A stretch of DNA of 64,000 bases from Alteribacillus bidgolensis (GCF_002886255.1 NZ_KZ614149.1:2356001-2420000), one strand, 5' to 3'; shown: positions 27,438 to 36,949, numbered from the stretch's first letter. The notes: a model not told the origin generated them from the sequence alone. Numbers and translations: made by a program.

Positions 27438-28916
27438 TTAAGAGCTTTGGTCACTCACTAATTCCAGTGCTTTTTCTAACTGTTTATCATTCTCGGGATC
27501 ACGAATCAGTTCAAGAAGTTTCTGATTTAAACGGCTGACGGTTTCTTCATCAATCACACCTGTTTCCTCGATGTCTTCTTGCGCTGCCTGAAAGGATGCA
27601 GCGGCTTCTGCTGTTTGCTCATCAAAATAGCCATCCGTACGCCCGGGGTCATGCCCAAGTCCTTTTAGCATCTGCTGTGCAATCTTCACTTGCTCGCCGA
27701 AAGATTCTTGCTTTAATTCTTCTTCTGGTGCCAGTACAGCAGAATAGAAGTAATCGGGCTGCTTCACTTCTACTGTCGGTTCCACTCCTTCTTCATTAAT
27801 CCAGTTGCCGTCAGAAGTGAGCCACTTGAACATAGACAGTTTTAATTCACTGCCGTCTCCAAGCTGCATGGATTGCTGCACTGTGCCTTTTCCATATGTT
27901 GTTTCTCCGACCAGCTCATAACCGCCTGCTTCCTTAAGAGCCGCAGCTAATATCTCTGAGGCAGATACACTTCCTTCATCAATAAGACCGACAATAGGAT
28001 AATCTTTCGTTTCATCTAGTTTGGAAATAGAGCGAACCGTTTCTCCATTTGGATCTTCAATTTGAACAACCGGTTCACCACCAGGGATAATTAAATCCCC
28101 TATATCTTCCACACTGTTTAAAAAGCCTCCTGGATTTCCGCGCACATCAATAATTAACCCATCTATACCGTCTTCTTCCAGTTTGGTTAAATGCTCTTCA
28201 AATTCTGAGGCAGTATTCTCAGAGAAAGAAGTGAGTTCTAAATGACCAATCGTTTTCCCATTTTGTTCTTTTGTATCAGAACGAACCGTTTCCACAGGAA
28301 TTTCGTCTCGTTCTACTTCTACCTCAAACGGATCGGAGGACCCTCGCTGAACGGTGAGCGTAACGTTAGAACCTTTTTCTCCGCGGATTTTAAGTACTGT
28401 TTCATTAAGAGATGCGCCTTCTGTACTCTCCCCATCGACTTTAAGAATTTGGTCGTTTGGCTGTAAACCAGCTTCTTCGGCCGGAGAATCACGAAACGGC
28501 GATACAATCGTAACTCTATCATCTACCATGCTAACCTCTGCTCCAATACCTTCAAAGGAAGACTCGAGCGACTGACTGAACTCTGATGCTGTTTCTTGAT
28601 CCATGTAGGCTGAGTGAGGATCATCCAGCTCTTTTACCATTCCTTCTAGAGCTCCCTCAAGCAGTTGTTTTTCGTCTACATCTTCTACGTACTGCTCATT
28701 AATCATTTGATAGACTTGTTCAATTTTTTCCATACCAGCTTCTGACGCTTCCGATGATTCTTGTGGAATATGTTCGGCTTGATTATCGGCATTCGATGCG
28801 GAACGCGGCGTATCTTCTACGGTATCATTGATCGACATTCCCGCAAACACGCCGCCGGCTCCTGCTAGCAGCACAGCACTGGTGACTGCAGCTACCGCTT
28901 TTGTTTTCCATTTCAT
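27438..28916 (-). CDS. ctpB: Carboxyl-terminal processing protease CtpB (S41)
   Basis: Secreted, membrane-anchored serine protease. An N-terminal signal anchor (about 5-27) is followed by an acidic linker, a PDZ domain (about 115-190), the S41 domain and a C-terminal peptidoglycan-binding domain (about 410-470, AQQMLKGLGHDPGRTDGYF). The Ser318/Lys343 dyad lies in SVSASEI and YGKGTVQ, spaced 25 residues as in known CtpB. In B. subtilis CtpB cleaves SpoIVFA during sporulation. It is normally beside ftsEX; here 15 kb of accessory DNA intervenes. Confidence 0.94.
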   Translation of the reverse strand: MKWKTKAVAAVTSAVLLAGAGGVFAGMSINDTVEDTPRSASNADNQAEHIPQESSEASEAGMEKIEQVYQMINEQYVEDVDEKQLLEGALEGMVKELDDPHSAYMDQETASEFSQSLESSFEGIGAEVSMVDDRVTIVSPFRDSPAEEAGLQPNDQILKVDGESTEGASLNETVLKIRGEKGSNVTLTVQRGSSDPFEVEVERDEIPVETVRSDTKEQNGKTIGHLELTSFSENTASEFEEHLTKLEEDGIDGLIIDVRGNPGGFLNSVEDIGDLIIPGGEPVVQIEDPNGETVRSISKLDETKDYPIVGLIDEGSVSASEILAAALKEAGGYELVGETTYGKGTVQQSMQLGDGSELKLSMFKWLTSDGNWINEEGVEPTVEVKQPDYFYSAVLAPEEELKQESFGEQVKIAQQMLKGLGHDPGRTDGYFDEQTAEAAASFQAAQEDIEETGVIDEETVSRLNQKLLELIRDPENDKQLEKALELVSDQSS

Positions 28917-29122
28917 TTTATTTATTCACCCCTGCTCTATTTCTAAGGCACATCTTAGCAGTTTATCATTATATGCAAGAATAGGGGCAGGTAGAATGAC
29001 TGCTCCGTTATTCATACATTCCGCTTCCTTTTATTCTAGCATGAAAAAAGCACGCAACAAATATAATAATAGATAAAAAGATTTTTAATGGAGCTGTCTT
29101 AAAATATCTGCTAAGGAGCTAT

Positions 29123-29280
29123 TCATCTTTTTTTCGATCTGTTCTTTTCTTGATTCATCTCTTTCATTCTCTGTTTCAGCACTTCTCTCTTTCTATTCAG
29201 CTCTTCCTGCCGAAATTTCAGTGTTTCTCTTGTTCACGCGCTTTCAACACGAGACGGTACTTTTTTACACTCTGACGTTC
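29123..29280 (-). pseudogene. Decayed charged coiled-coil gene fragment
   Basis: No intact gene is present, but two adjacent minus-strand frames read like one protein. SVKKYRLVLKAREQEKH ends at a stop near 29224. The next frame continues LKFRQEELNRKREVLKQRM and ends KNRSKKR at 29123. Joined by one shift they make a highly charged helix of about 50 residues. No start codon or Shine-Dalgarno is visible. It could be the remnant of a gene once between ctpB and the cell-wall hydrolase. The rest of 28917-29402 holds only the upstream regions of the two flanking genes. Confidence 0.35.
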
Positions 29281-29402
29281 TTAAAAAGGGAACTTCCAAA
29301 TATCAGTAGAAAAAGCTGGAAAAAAGATGCTTCATCCCAATGAACATTGCGAGTAAGAGAATGATTAAGGTAAAGTAAACAGAGAGGAGGAGTGTATAAG
29401 CA

Positions 29403-30521
29403 ATGGAAAACATCTATATGGATTACAATGCGAGCACGCCGCTTGCTCCGGAAGTAAAAGAAACAATAACCCGTTTGCTTGATGAAGCCTATGGCAACCC
29501 CTCAGCTTCTCACTGGGCTGGCTCACCTGCTAAAACAGCAGTCGAGAAAGCACGTAGACAGGTCGCGAGCTTAATAGGTGCTGCCTCAGAAGAAGTAATT
29601 TTTACAAGCGGAGGCACTGAATCTAATAACCACGTACTAAAAGGAATCGTGGAAGCGAACCGCGGGAAAGACTGCCATATCGTTACAACCAAAGCAGAAC
29701 ACCCTGCCATCCTTAAACCATGCCGCTATCTAGAACAGTATGATGTTTCGGTAACGTACGTAGATACCGATACATATGGAAAAATAAACCCTGCTGATAT
29801 TGACGAAGCCATAACAGAGAAAACAGTGCTTGTTTCTGTTATGCATGCCAATAATGAAACCGGTACTGTTCAGCCGCTTGAACAGATCTCAGCCATTACG
29901 AAAAGACACGGCATTCCTTTTCACACAGATGCCTCTCAATCACTTGGAAAAATTCCAGTAAATGTCGACAAGCTAAGTGTTGATTTTCTAACGATTGCTG
30001 GTCATAAATTATATGCTCCAAAAGGTATTGGCGCCTTGTATATACGAAACGGCAAGGCGCTCCCTTCCTTTATGCATGGAGCAGGCCATGAACAAGGCAG
30101 ACGAGCCGGCACCGAAAATGTCATTCTTGCCGGGGCGCTCGGACAAGCTTGTCAGACTGCGCAATACGACAAAAGGATTGAAACCATTCAAGCACTGCGA
30201 GACGATTTTTGGGAAAGGCTGCAGGAATCATTTGGGGCTAGAGTACACCTCAACGGACATCCAGAAGAACGTCTGCCTAATACATTAAATGTTAGTTTCA
30301 TTGGATATACCGGCCAGGAGATCCTTGCCCGAATCCCAGAAGTTGCCGCTTCTACCGGCGCTGCCTGTCACTCGGATACCGTCGAACTTTCCAATGTGCT
30401 CCAAGCCATGGGAGTCGATGAGGAAACCGGAAAGGGAGCGATTCGTTTCAGTCTTGGACGTTATTCTGAAGCAAAAGATACACGCACCGTTGTTGAAATG
30501 CTAAAAGAAGTTTTAGGATAA
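29403..30521 (+). CDS. Cysteine desulfurase family protein (NifS/IscS-like)
   Basis: PLP-dependent enzyme that removes sulfur from cysteine for Fe-S clusters or tRNA thiolation. The 372 residues show the opening MDYNASTPLAPEV, the SGGTESNNHVLKG loop, PLP-lysine in AGHKLYAPKGIG and a persulfide cysteine in STGAACHSD. A GAGGAGG site precedes the ATG. It stands alone on the plus strand with no scaffold or tRNA-modification partner beside it, so its sulfur acceptor cannot be told from context. It begins the accessory region that splits ctpB from the ftsEX locus. Confidence 0.92.
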   Translation: MENIYMDYNASTPLAPEVKETITRLLDEAYGNPSASHWAGSPAKTAVEKARRQVASLIGAASEEVIFTSGGTESNNHVLKGIVEANRGKDCHIVTTKAEHPAILKPCRYLEQYDVSVTYVDTDTYGKINPADIDEAITEKTVLVSVMHANNETGTVQPLEQISAITKRHGIPFHTDASQSLGKIPVNVDKLSVDFLTIAGHKLYAPKGIGALYIRNGKALPSFMHGAGHEQGRRAGTENVILAGALGQACQTAQYDKRIETIQALRDDFWERLQESFGARVHLNGHPEERLPNTLNVSFIGYTGQEILARIPEVAASTGAACHSDTVELSNVLQAMGVDEETGKGAIRFSLGRYSEAKDTRTVVEMLKEVLG

Positions 30522-30698
30522 TGTTGAAAAACAGAAACTGAATGACCCTTAAACCAGGACCTCCGTAAAACCTTACTTTAAGTTCATTACGCGGGACGTC
30601 CTGTAACGTGTTTGTTTCGCTCAGGCCGCGTATGGGATCTTTGTACAAATTTATTTTAGGAAATTCATTCCCTATCTAGAAGTACTGGACTTAAACAC

Positions 30699-30745
30699 AA
30701 TAAAGCCAACCTTTCATGTACTGCTGGGTTGGCTCTTTATTATTA
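30699..30745. terminator. Bidirectional terminator between the desulfurase and CDF genes
   Basis: AAAGCCAACC / GGTTGGCTCTTT (30702-30711 and 30727-30738) forms a strong stem flanked by T-rich tracts on both sides. It lies between convergent genes. Confidence 0.85.
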
Positions 30746-30807
30746 TCATTATGTTTTTAAAAAACATTGAAGGTTCATATCGTTGGTACCGCTGGCCATG
30801 TTTTTAT

Positions 30808-31716
30808 TTATAACGCCCATTTTCTATCTTTTGTGAAAGAAAGAGTAAACCAATTCGTATGTCCTTCCATTTGAAGTTTCTGATATAACTCCTCTCGAAC
30901 CCTATCAAATTCATCCACCGTCTGTATGCTTGTATGTTCGCCTAAAACAAAGTCAATCTCAATAAAAATGGTTTTTCCTACCTTAGTCACTCTAGTGAAA
31001 TCTTCAAAGATATTATATTTTTCTTTTGTCTCTTGCACTGCTTGTGTAATTTGGAGCTGAATTTGAGCTGATGGTGCCATCCACAACAATTCCTTAGCAT
31101 TTTTTATCAGCATTTGAAAAGGAACTTTCAAAAAATACAATGAAATAATTAACACCATAATGGGATCAACATAGGGGGTTAGAAACGCAAATGTTGTCTG
31201 TTTTAATAACAGCGCTATAACAAAACCTATAAGTACAGCTCCGCTTAATATAGTATCCATCAACCATTGAGCAGCCTCTGCTTTTACAAACTCAGAGTTT
31301 CCCTGTTTGTTTTTCATAAAGCTGTAAATGACAGCACATAAAACAGTAGCAATCAGTGCATATAAAGCAGCAGAGCCAATGACAACTTCCCGTCCTCCTT
31401 TAAAAAGGTCAATAATCGAAGTAGAAAAAGCAAAGAGACACATGGCTATAATTGCACTTGCTTTAAAGATAATAACCAGGGGTTTAATGACATCTTTACC
31501 GTATTGAAAACGTTCTTGATCTTCTTTCTTTATAAATGAATAAGCGAAGAGAGACATCAAAGAAAGGCCTAAGCTAATAAAGGAATATAATCCATCAAAG
31601 ATGATCATTTGTGAATTGGCGGCAATTCCCCACGTAATCCCCATGATAGTAAATAAAAGTCCGCCAAAGACGGATATTTTTAAGATTTTAGAATCGTTAT
31701 TGTTGTTTGATTGCAT
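30808..31716 (-). CDS. Cation diffusion facilitator family transporter
   Basis: 302-residue CDF protein with six hydrophobic segments and a cytoplasmic C-terminal domain of about 85 residues. It exports divalent metal ions by proton antiport. TM2 holds IIFDGLYSFISLGLS and TM5 holds QWLMDTILSG. The first has FDGLY where zinc-specific members have HxxxD, so Fe or Mn is more likely than Zn; that is inference. It is monocistronic, between a terminator and repeat copy D. Confidence 0.88.
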   Translation of the reverse strand: MQSNNNNDSKILKISVFGGLLFTIMGITWGIAANSQMIIFDGLYSFISLGLSLMSLFAYSFIKKEDQERFQYGKDVIKPLVIIFKASAIIAMCLFAFSTSIIDLFKGGREVVIGSAALYALIATVLCAVIYSFMKNKQGNSEFVKAEAAQWLMDTILSGAVLIGFVIALLLKQTTFAFLTPYVDPIMVLIISLYFLKVPFQMLIKNAKELLWMAPSAQIQLQITQAVQETKEKYNIFEDFTRVTKVGKTIFIEIDFVLGEHTSIQTVDEFDRVREELYQKLQMEGHTNWFTLSFTKDRKWAL

Positions 31717-31795
31717 AGCTAATCCTTAATTATCAATGTGAATTTATTAAAACTAATCATATCAAACGATGAGAACCCTTTCAAATCAACGTATA

Positions 31796-31898
31796 TTAGA
31801 AAAACTCGGCTTGCCGCCGAGTCCTTATGGTGGAAGTCGTAGTTTTCACTTATACTTTAATCCTTTAGCAAAGTTAAAATTTCTTAATGTATTAAAAA
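31796..31898 (+). repeat. Dispersed intergenic repeat, copy D
   Basis: Full-length copy. The stem ACTCGGC / GCCGAGT replaces the ACTTGGC / GCCAAGT of copies A and H, a compensated pair change. It contains GGTGGAAGTCGTAGTTTTCA and abuts the U-tract of the terminator at 31899-31934. Confidence 0.87.
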
Positions 31899-31934
31899 AG
31901 CACATCCCTTTAAGAACTTGAACAAGGATGTGCT
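31891..31934 (-). terminator. Intrinsic terminator of the island's transport/hydrolase unit
   Basis: AGCACATCC / GGATGTGCT (31899-31907 and 31926-31934) is a perfect stem followed on the minus strand by TTTTTT. It is about 300 bp downstream of the amidotransferase-like gene. Confidence 0.85.
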
Positions 31935-32236
31935 AAAATATTTTATTGTTAAATTTCGTAGGGATTCATAGATTTTTTGTAACTAAAACAATTATTTACT
32001 TACCATAAAACATGTAAATAAAAGAAATCCCTGTAAAATCAAGAGAATAACATGGTACCCCTATGCAAATGCCGTTTTTCTGTCCAGTGTGAATCGGTAC
32101 CTAAAAGAACAATTCCAGCTAAATATGGTCCGATATCGCACAAAACAATAGGCAAAAATCCCACATTGATATGGTGACGTTTTATTACAAAATTATGAAG
32201 ATGGCTGGCTTTGTTTAGTGGATTAAAACAATTGAC
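31935..32236. other. 302-bp gap after the amidotransferase-like gene
   Basis: No gene with a start is visible. The minus-strand frame that contains the stop of the upstream gene stays open for about 65 more codons to near 32050, reading among others PIVLCDIGPYLAGIVLLG. It has no start codon and no Shine-Dalgarno. It may be chance or a remnant. Confidence 0.3.
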
Positions 32237-32989
32237 TTAATTATTCGCGAGCCATTCCACTAATTGTTTCCAAAAAGTATTATAATGTTTCCATTCTACA
32301 AATTCCGGCGGGCCCCAGTGTGGAGCAAAATCGCTGGAAAAAGAAGCTGTACGTCCCTTGCCATAAGAACCCGTCACAAGAAAAGGATTGTTATCTTTTC
32401 CGATAGTCATTACTAAATCACTTTCATTCTTGACTGTCACTCGGTTATATCCTAAGAATCCAGGCCATTCTTCCGGAACATCCTTTAATACCAAATGATT
32501 GTTATGCACAACTGGTGCTGCTCCTTCAGGAATTTCGACCCGGTCATCTCCGCTTTCTAATTGAACAGGCAATATTTCTTCAATAACTGTTCCTTTGAAT
32601 TTCGCCTTAGCTTCAATTCCTTGAAAGGAAAGGTAGCCGCCAATCATAGCAAAGCCTCCGCCATCGTTTACATAGTCTTTAACTAGCTGCAAACGGTTTG
32701 GTGTACGTTTAGAGTGATTAAACGTTTGAGCGGGCAGCAAAAACGAATTGCTTCCGATATCACTAAAGAGAACCACATCAAATTCCTTTAATGACCCTAA
32801 GTCTAAAGGAAACTTTTCATCAATTTCATGAGCGCGTATATAGGTTAAGTCCATACCTGCTTCTTTCATCGCCGACCGAAACCAATGGGCCCCTTCTTCA
32901 TATTCTGAAGTCGTAAAAGAGTCAAAACCTTTCACATGAATAGTATGTTTTGTCCACGATTCTCCTACTAATAATACGTTCATGTTCAT
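32237..32989 (-). CDS. Class I glutamine-amidotransferase-like protein (PF07090-type)
   Basis: 250-residue cytoplasmic protein with the flavodoxin-like fold of class I amidotransferase homologues: VLLVGESW at the start, VVLFSDIGSNSF, then GGGFAMIGGYLSFQG in the nucleophile-elbow position. That elbow has no cysteine, so normal glutaminase activity is unlikely. The C-terminal NPFLVTGSYGKGRTASFSSD resembles ThuA-like proteins. It is the last gene of the ABC-transporter unit, 12 bp after the M28 peptidase, with AAGGAG before its ATG. The role is unknown; by context it acts on the imported compound. Confidence 0.75.
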   Translation of the reverse strand: MNMNVLLVGESWTKHTIHVKGFDSFTTSEYEEGAHWFRSAMKEAGMDLTYIRAHEIDEKFPLDLGSLKEFDVVLFSDIGSNSFLLPAQTFNHSKRTPNRLQLVKDYVNDGGGFAMIGGYLSFQGIEAKAKFKGTVIEEILPVQLESGDDRVEIPEGAAPVVHNNHLVLKDVPEEWPGFLGYNRVTVKNESDLVMTIGKDNNPFLVTGSYGKGRTASFSSDFAPHWGPPEFVEWKHYNTFWKQLVEWLANN

Positions 32990-33000
32990 AACGTCTCCTT

Positions 33001-34110
33001 TTATTTATAATTTTCTAAAATAAATTTTACGTATTTTACTACTTTTTTCATATTTTCAAAGATATTCGTGTCCGGTTCATCTTTAAAAGTATGAATAATC
33101 TCTTGATCATTAACGGTAAGCATGAGTGCTTCACAGCCTGCTTTTACAAAGGGATGATGATCGGATCCTGGCGGAGGCGGAATGACTACAGATGAATTCG
33201 GAAAAAGTTTTCTTTTTTCCAGATCTGCATAAGCAAGTTTCCGTTCTATGTTAGAAGTAGACCAGCTTTCTAAAACTTCCCCGCGCCCAATTCCATCAAT
33301 GTTTAACATGCAGCGAGGCATTTCTCTTTTCTCCTTCATGGATTGGACATATGCTTTACTTCCTGATAATAGTAATTCTTCCGAACCAAAAAAGACGATG
33401 TTCACATGTACAGGCAGCTGTTCTGGTTTTATCGTTCGAATCAGTTCGAGTAGAACGGCTGTTCCAGAAGCATTATCATAAGCTCCTCTTGTATTGTACA
33501 TACTATCGTAATGCGCGCCGACCACCACTGCGTCCTTATTTTCACGATTGGATAGAGAAACACTGATGTTTTCCCCATCAAACCTTGGTTCCATTTTCGT
33601 TTCCAATGAAAAGGAGACAACAACTTTTTCTCCTTTTCGGAAAGATTCTTCCCATTTCGAATACGTGGATGTTCCTATAATCAAATGCGGGAAAGCCCAC
33701 TCTTCTAATAAAGTTTGACTGAGTACTTCACCATCCGGCCTCGCCGTAATATATGCTAAAACACTTCCTTCTTTATCTACTACCGCATATCTCGGCCATT
33801 TATACATGTCCCATATGTTGGTATAACCGATACGCTGGACGTAACCATGTATATTTTCAGCGGAAGTGCTTCCAACAGCAGGAAAAGATTCTATCGTATC
33901 CTTTACGGGATGCAGCTGCTTTAAGCCTGAGAAATAAGTGAGCTGCCAGCTTGTATAAGGAAATTTTTGAGAAGAAGCTTCATATCCTTCCTCGGCAATT
34001 GCTGCCTTCAGCCAATTTTTTATCGTTTGTTCATTTTTACTGCCTGCTGGTCTCGGGCTGTGATGTAGGATTTTCAGCCATTGTTCATACATTTTTTCTT
34101 TTTTATGCAT
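33001..34110 (-). CDS. M28 family metallopeptidase
   Basis: Dizinc aminopeptidase-type hydrolase, 369 residues, with no signal peptide and therefore cytoplasmic. Metal ligands are seen in GAHYDSM, GAYDNASGT (bridging Asp), FFGSEELLLSG (Glu pair), NIDGIGRGE and a late His in EIIHTFKDEPD. The first half is a long N-terminal domain that contains the PA-like region. Its start overlaps the previous stop codon (TAATG). In this setting it probably removes an aminoacyl or acyl group from an imported compound rather than digesting protein. Confidence 0.88.
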   Translation of the reverse strand: MHKKEKMYEQWLKILHHSPRPAGSKNEQTIKNWLKAAIAEEGYEASSQKFPYTSWQLTYFSGLKQLHPVKDTIESFPAVGSTSAENIHGYVQRIGYTNIWDMYKWPRYAVVDKEGSVLAYITARPDGEVLSQTLLEEWAFPHLIIGTSTYSKWEESFRKGEKVVVSFSLETKMEPRFDGENISVSLSNRENKDAVVVGAHYDSMYNTRGAYDNASGTAVLLELIRTIKPEQLPVHVNIVFFGSEELLLSGSKAYVQSMKEKREMPRCMLNIDGIGRGEVLESWSTSNIERKLAYADLEKRKLFPNSSVVIPPPPGSDHHPFVKAGCEALMLTVNDQEIIHTFKDEPDTNIFENMKKVVKYVKFILENYK

Positions 34111-35138
34111 TAACCTTCAGCTCTTTTAAAAACTTGTTTGGGGTTTTCTATTAACAACTGGTCTATTTCTGTATCAGAAACGCCTAGACGCTTCAACCTC
34201 GGTACAAAGTGCTGTAAAATATGAGCAAATCCTCCGCCCCCATAATGTTTTAACAGACTTTTCAGAAAGACATCCTGAGAGAGCAAAATAGAAGACTCAT
34301 AGCCTTTTTCTAACAGTTTTACAATGGCTTCTGCACTTTGTTGGTCAGATGGTGATTGCCCTTCTGGAAACAAAAGTTCAATTCCAATCATGTCGTACTC
34401 TAAAAAGGCTCCCCGATCTGCCAGGGATGTTTGATATTCAATATCGTTTAAGCTTGGATTCATATGATCTAAGATGACTTGTTCAGGATTTGCCCCTTCC
34501 TTTTCAATAATATCAAGCACAGAATGGCCATAGCGCTCCCATCCAGGCAGATGAACGGTTAATATTTTCCCCGTTTGTTTTTGAGCTTTTGCTGCACCTC
34601 GAAGTACTTTTACCTCTTGATCTGTCATATTGGGCCCTATGCCAATTTCTCCAATAATACCTGCTTTAATGTTTGTTTCCCCTGCACCCTCAAATAGATC
34701 TTGATATATACATTCGGCAATTTCTTCTGCTGAGCTTGATGAAATGAAGGAAGGATGGGTATTTTCTAAATAATATCCACATCCCATAATGATAGGAGAA
34801 TTGGTTTTTACAGCTATATCTTTTAAGCTTTCAGGGTTTCTCCCTATACCTACCGGAGTTACATCTACAATGGATCGGCCCCCGACTTTTTGAAAAACTT
34901 TTACTTCTTCTGCTGCAAGGTCCGTATCCAAATAATAGTTATTATCAAAATTGGAATACGGTTCATGCCTTAGTTCGTTTAATATGGTCATGGAGACGTC
35001 TGCATAAGCAAAATTATCCGAAATATGCGCTGGTTTTTTCCAAAGGTGGCGCCTATCTACCAAAAGATGCTCATGCATTAAAGTAATTCCTAATTCATCA
35101 ATATCAACTTCTCCAAGTACCGTTTGAACTGTTTGCAT
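34110..35138 (-). CDS. Phosphotriesterase-family metal-dependent hydrolase
   Basis: TIM-barrel amidohydrolase of the PTE family, 342 residues. Metal ligands: His22-x-His24 in LMHEHL, His196 in LTVHLPG, His225 in ILDHMNP and Asp289 in LSQDVF. The bridging position is Glu164 (IIGEIG) instead of the carbamylated lysine of true phosphotriesterase, as in the PHP/lactonase branch. Some members of this branch hydrolyse phosphorylated sugar lactones, which would fit the neighbouring sugar kinases. It lies 12 bp after the ABC permease and overlaps the M28 gene by 1 nt. Confidence 0.9.
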   Translation of the reverse strand: MQTVQTVLGEVDIDELGITLMHEHLLVDRRHLWKKPAHISDNFAYADVSMTILNELRHEPYSNFDNNYYLDTDLAAEEVKVFQKVGGRSIVDVTPVGIGRNPESLKDIAVKTNSPIIMGCGYYLENTHPSFISSSSAEEIAECIYQDLFEGAGETNIKAGIIGEIGIGPNMTDQEVKVLRGAAKAQKQTGKILTVHLPGWERYGHSVLDIIEKEGANPEQVILDHMNPSLNDIEYQTSLADRGAFLEYDMIGIELLFPEGQSPSDQQSAEAIVKLLEKGYESSILLSQDVFLKSLLKHYGGGGFAHILQHFVPRLKRLGVSDTEIDQLLIENPKQVFKRAEG

Positions 35139-35150
35139 AGTAAAAGCTCC

Positions 35151-36158
35151 TTACATTCTTTTTTTGCCAAACACCCGAACGTTAATTATAACGGCCATTA
35201 GTAAAACGAGCCCTTCCATGATTTGAATAATATATGGTGAAACTTGCATTAAAGTAAGTCCGTTATTGATAACCCCTATCATGGTGACCCCGATAAGAGA
35301 ACCTAAAATAGTACCGGCTCCGCCAAACAATGCAGTGCCGCCAAGTACAACAGCAGCAATAATATCTAATTCAAACATCATGCCAATGTTAGATGACCCT
35401 GATCCTAATCGTGAAGCCAGAATAAGGCCGGCCAGCGCTGCTGCTCCTCCACTAAACATATAGGTTATTAATTTTACGTATTTTGTATTAACACCTGCGC
35501 GTCTCACTGCTTCTTCATTTGCGCCAATACCTGTTACATACGTACCATACCGGCTGTTCCTTAAAGCAATCACACCAAAAACCATAATGATGACAGCTAA
35601 AATTGCTGGAACAGGAACCCCTAGAAAGGACCCAATACCTATTTTCGTGAGTCCTGCATCACTAGAAATGGCTATAGAATAACCGCCAGTGATGAGAAGT
35701 GCCAGCCCTCGTACGTATAACATGGCTGCTAAGGTAACAATTAAAGGAGGAATATTATGATAGGCCACAACGTAACCGTTGATGCATCCCATTGCTATCC
35801 CTGCTATTATTACAATCAGTAAAACAAGGGGACTGGCTGTTCCAGCGCTTAATAATACAGCTGTTAAGGCACTGGCCAATGCAAGAATAGAGCCTACAGA
35901 AAGATCAATACCCCCGGTCGTAATAACGAAAGTCATCGCTACAGCAACAATTAAATTAGGTGCCAGCTGCATGACTAAGTTCATCATATTGCTATAGCTT
36001 AGAAAGGAACCAGTCACAATCGAAAAAAATGCGCAGATCAAAAATAATATTCCGAATATGCTTAATACTTGTTTGTGATCTATCATCCATTGTTTCCATG
36101 AATGGGACAATTCCAAGTTTCGAACGTCCGTGGTTATCTGTGCTTTTTCTTCCCTCAT
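35151..36158 (-). CDS. RbsC-like ABC transporter permease
   Basis: 335-residue membrane permease of the ribose/galactose/autoinducer-2 class, with about ten hydrophobic segments. Motifs include VITTGGIDLSVGSILALAS, the EEAVRRAGVNTKYVKL cytoplasmic loop (EAA-like), and VVLGGTALFGGAGTI. It overlaps the ATPase gene by 4 nt. The substrate cannot be read from it; pentoses, nucleosides and other small furanose compounds are typical for the class. Confidence 0.93.
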   Translation of the reverse strand: MREEKAQITTDVRNLELSHSWKQWMIDHKQVLSIFGILFLICAFFSIVTGSFLSYSNMMNLVMQLAPNLIVAVAMTFVITTGGIDLSVGSILALASALTAVLLSAGTASPLVLLIVIIAGIAMGCINGYVVAYHNIPPLIVTLAAMLYVRGLALLITGGYSIAISSDAGLTKIGIGSFLGVPVPAILAVIIMVFGVIALRNSRYGTYVTGIGANEEAVRRAGVNTKYVKLITYMFSGGAAALAGLILASRLGSGSSNIGMMFELDIIAAVVLGGTALFGGAGTILGSLIGVTMIGVINNGLTLMQVSPYIIQIMEGLVLLMAVIINVRVFGKKRM

Positions 36159-36910
36159 ACCATACTCACCTCTTGCGGATTACCCATGATTGATTGAACA
36201 ACAGATTCTAATGTAAATTGGTCAATGCCGCGGTCATCAATACATTTACCTTCATGCAGAACCATCAGCCGGTCGCATACTTCAAAAAGATCTTGTAAAC
36301 GGTGAGTAATTAAAATGACACTGACCCCTTGTGCTTTTACGGTATTAATTAAATCCAAAACCATTTTTACTTCTTTTACACCTAATGCCGCTGTTGGTTC
36401 ATCCATAATTAAAACTTTCGGCTGAAAAATCATAGCTCTTGCAATAGCAACAGCCTGCCGCTGTCCGCCCGACATATTCTGAACTTGAAGCTTTGTTGAA
36501 GCAATATTTATCCCTAATTTATCTAGTTCATTTCTAGCTTGCTGGTGCAGTTTTTTTTGATCTATTAATCTTCCAGATTTTAAAGGTTCTCTTCCCAAAA
36601 ACATATTACTGGCTACACTTAGCGTGTCGCATAAAGCTAAATCCTGAAAGACTGTTTCTATTTTTATATTTTTCGCTTCTCGCGGGTTACTAATTCTAGT
36701 TGCTTCCCCTTCAAAATAAAACGTTCCTTTATCAGGCATAATAACACCGCTTAAAATTTTCATTAAGGTCGACTTTCCTGCACCGTTGTCCCCTAAAAGG
36801 CCTAAGCACTCCCCTTTTTCCAGTTTTAAGTCAACACCTTGGAGGGGCTTAACAGCCCCAAACGATTTTTCGATATCCCGCATTTCTATTTGATAGTCAA
36901 AGTCTTTCAT
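36155..36910 (-). CDS. Sugar-type ABC transporter ATP-binding protein (single domain)
   Basis: 251-residue ATPase with one nucleotide-binding domain: Walker A GDNGAGKST, signature MSGGQRQAVAIARAM, Walker B VLIMDEPTAAL, and the switch histidine in ILITHRL. RbsA proteins usually have two such domains. The single-domain form is like FrcA, so it must act as a homodimer. It lies 39 bp after the binding protein and is coupled to the permease. Confidence 0.93.
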   Translation of the reverse strand: MKDFDYQIEMRDIEKSFGAVKPLQGVDLKLEKGECLGLLGDNGAGKSTLMKILSGVIMPDKGTFYFEGEATRISNPREAKNIKIETVFQDLALCDTLSVASNMFLGREPLKSGRLIDQKKLHQQARNELDKLGINIASTKLQVQNMSGGQRQAVAIARAMIFQPKVLIMDEPTAALGVKEVKMVLDLINTVKAQGVSVILITHRLQDLFEVCDRLMVLHEGKCIDDRGIDQFTLESVVQSIMGNPQEVSMV

Positions 36911-36949
36911 TGGAACAGCTCCTTTATTTCAGAAGAATGATTGTGCTTT

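Noticed and set aside
30522..30690. Further copy of the long repeat after the desulfurase gene
   Set aside because: Only a short GGGACGTCCTGT block is shared, too little to assign.
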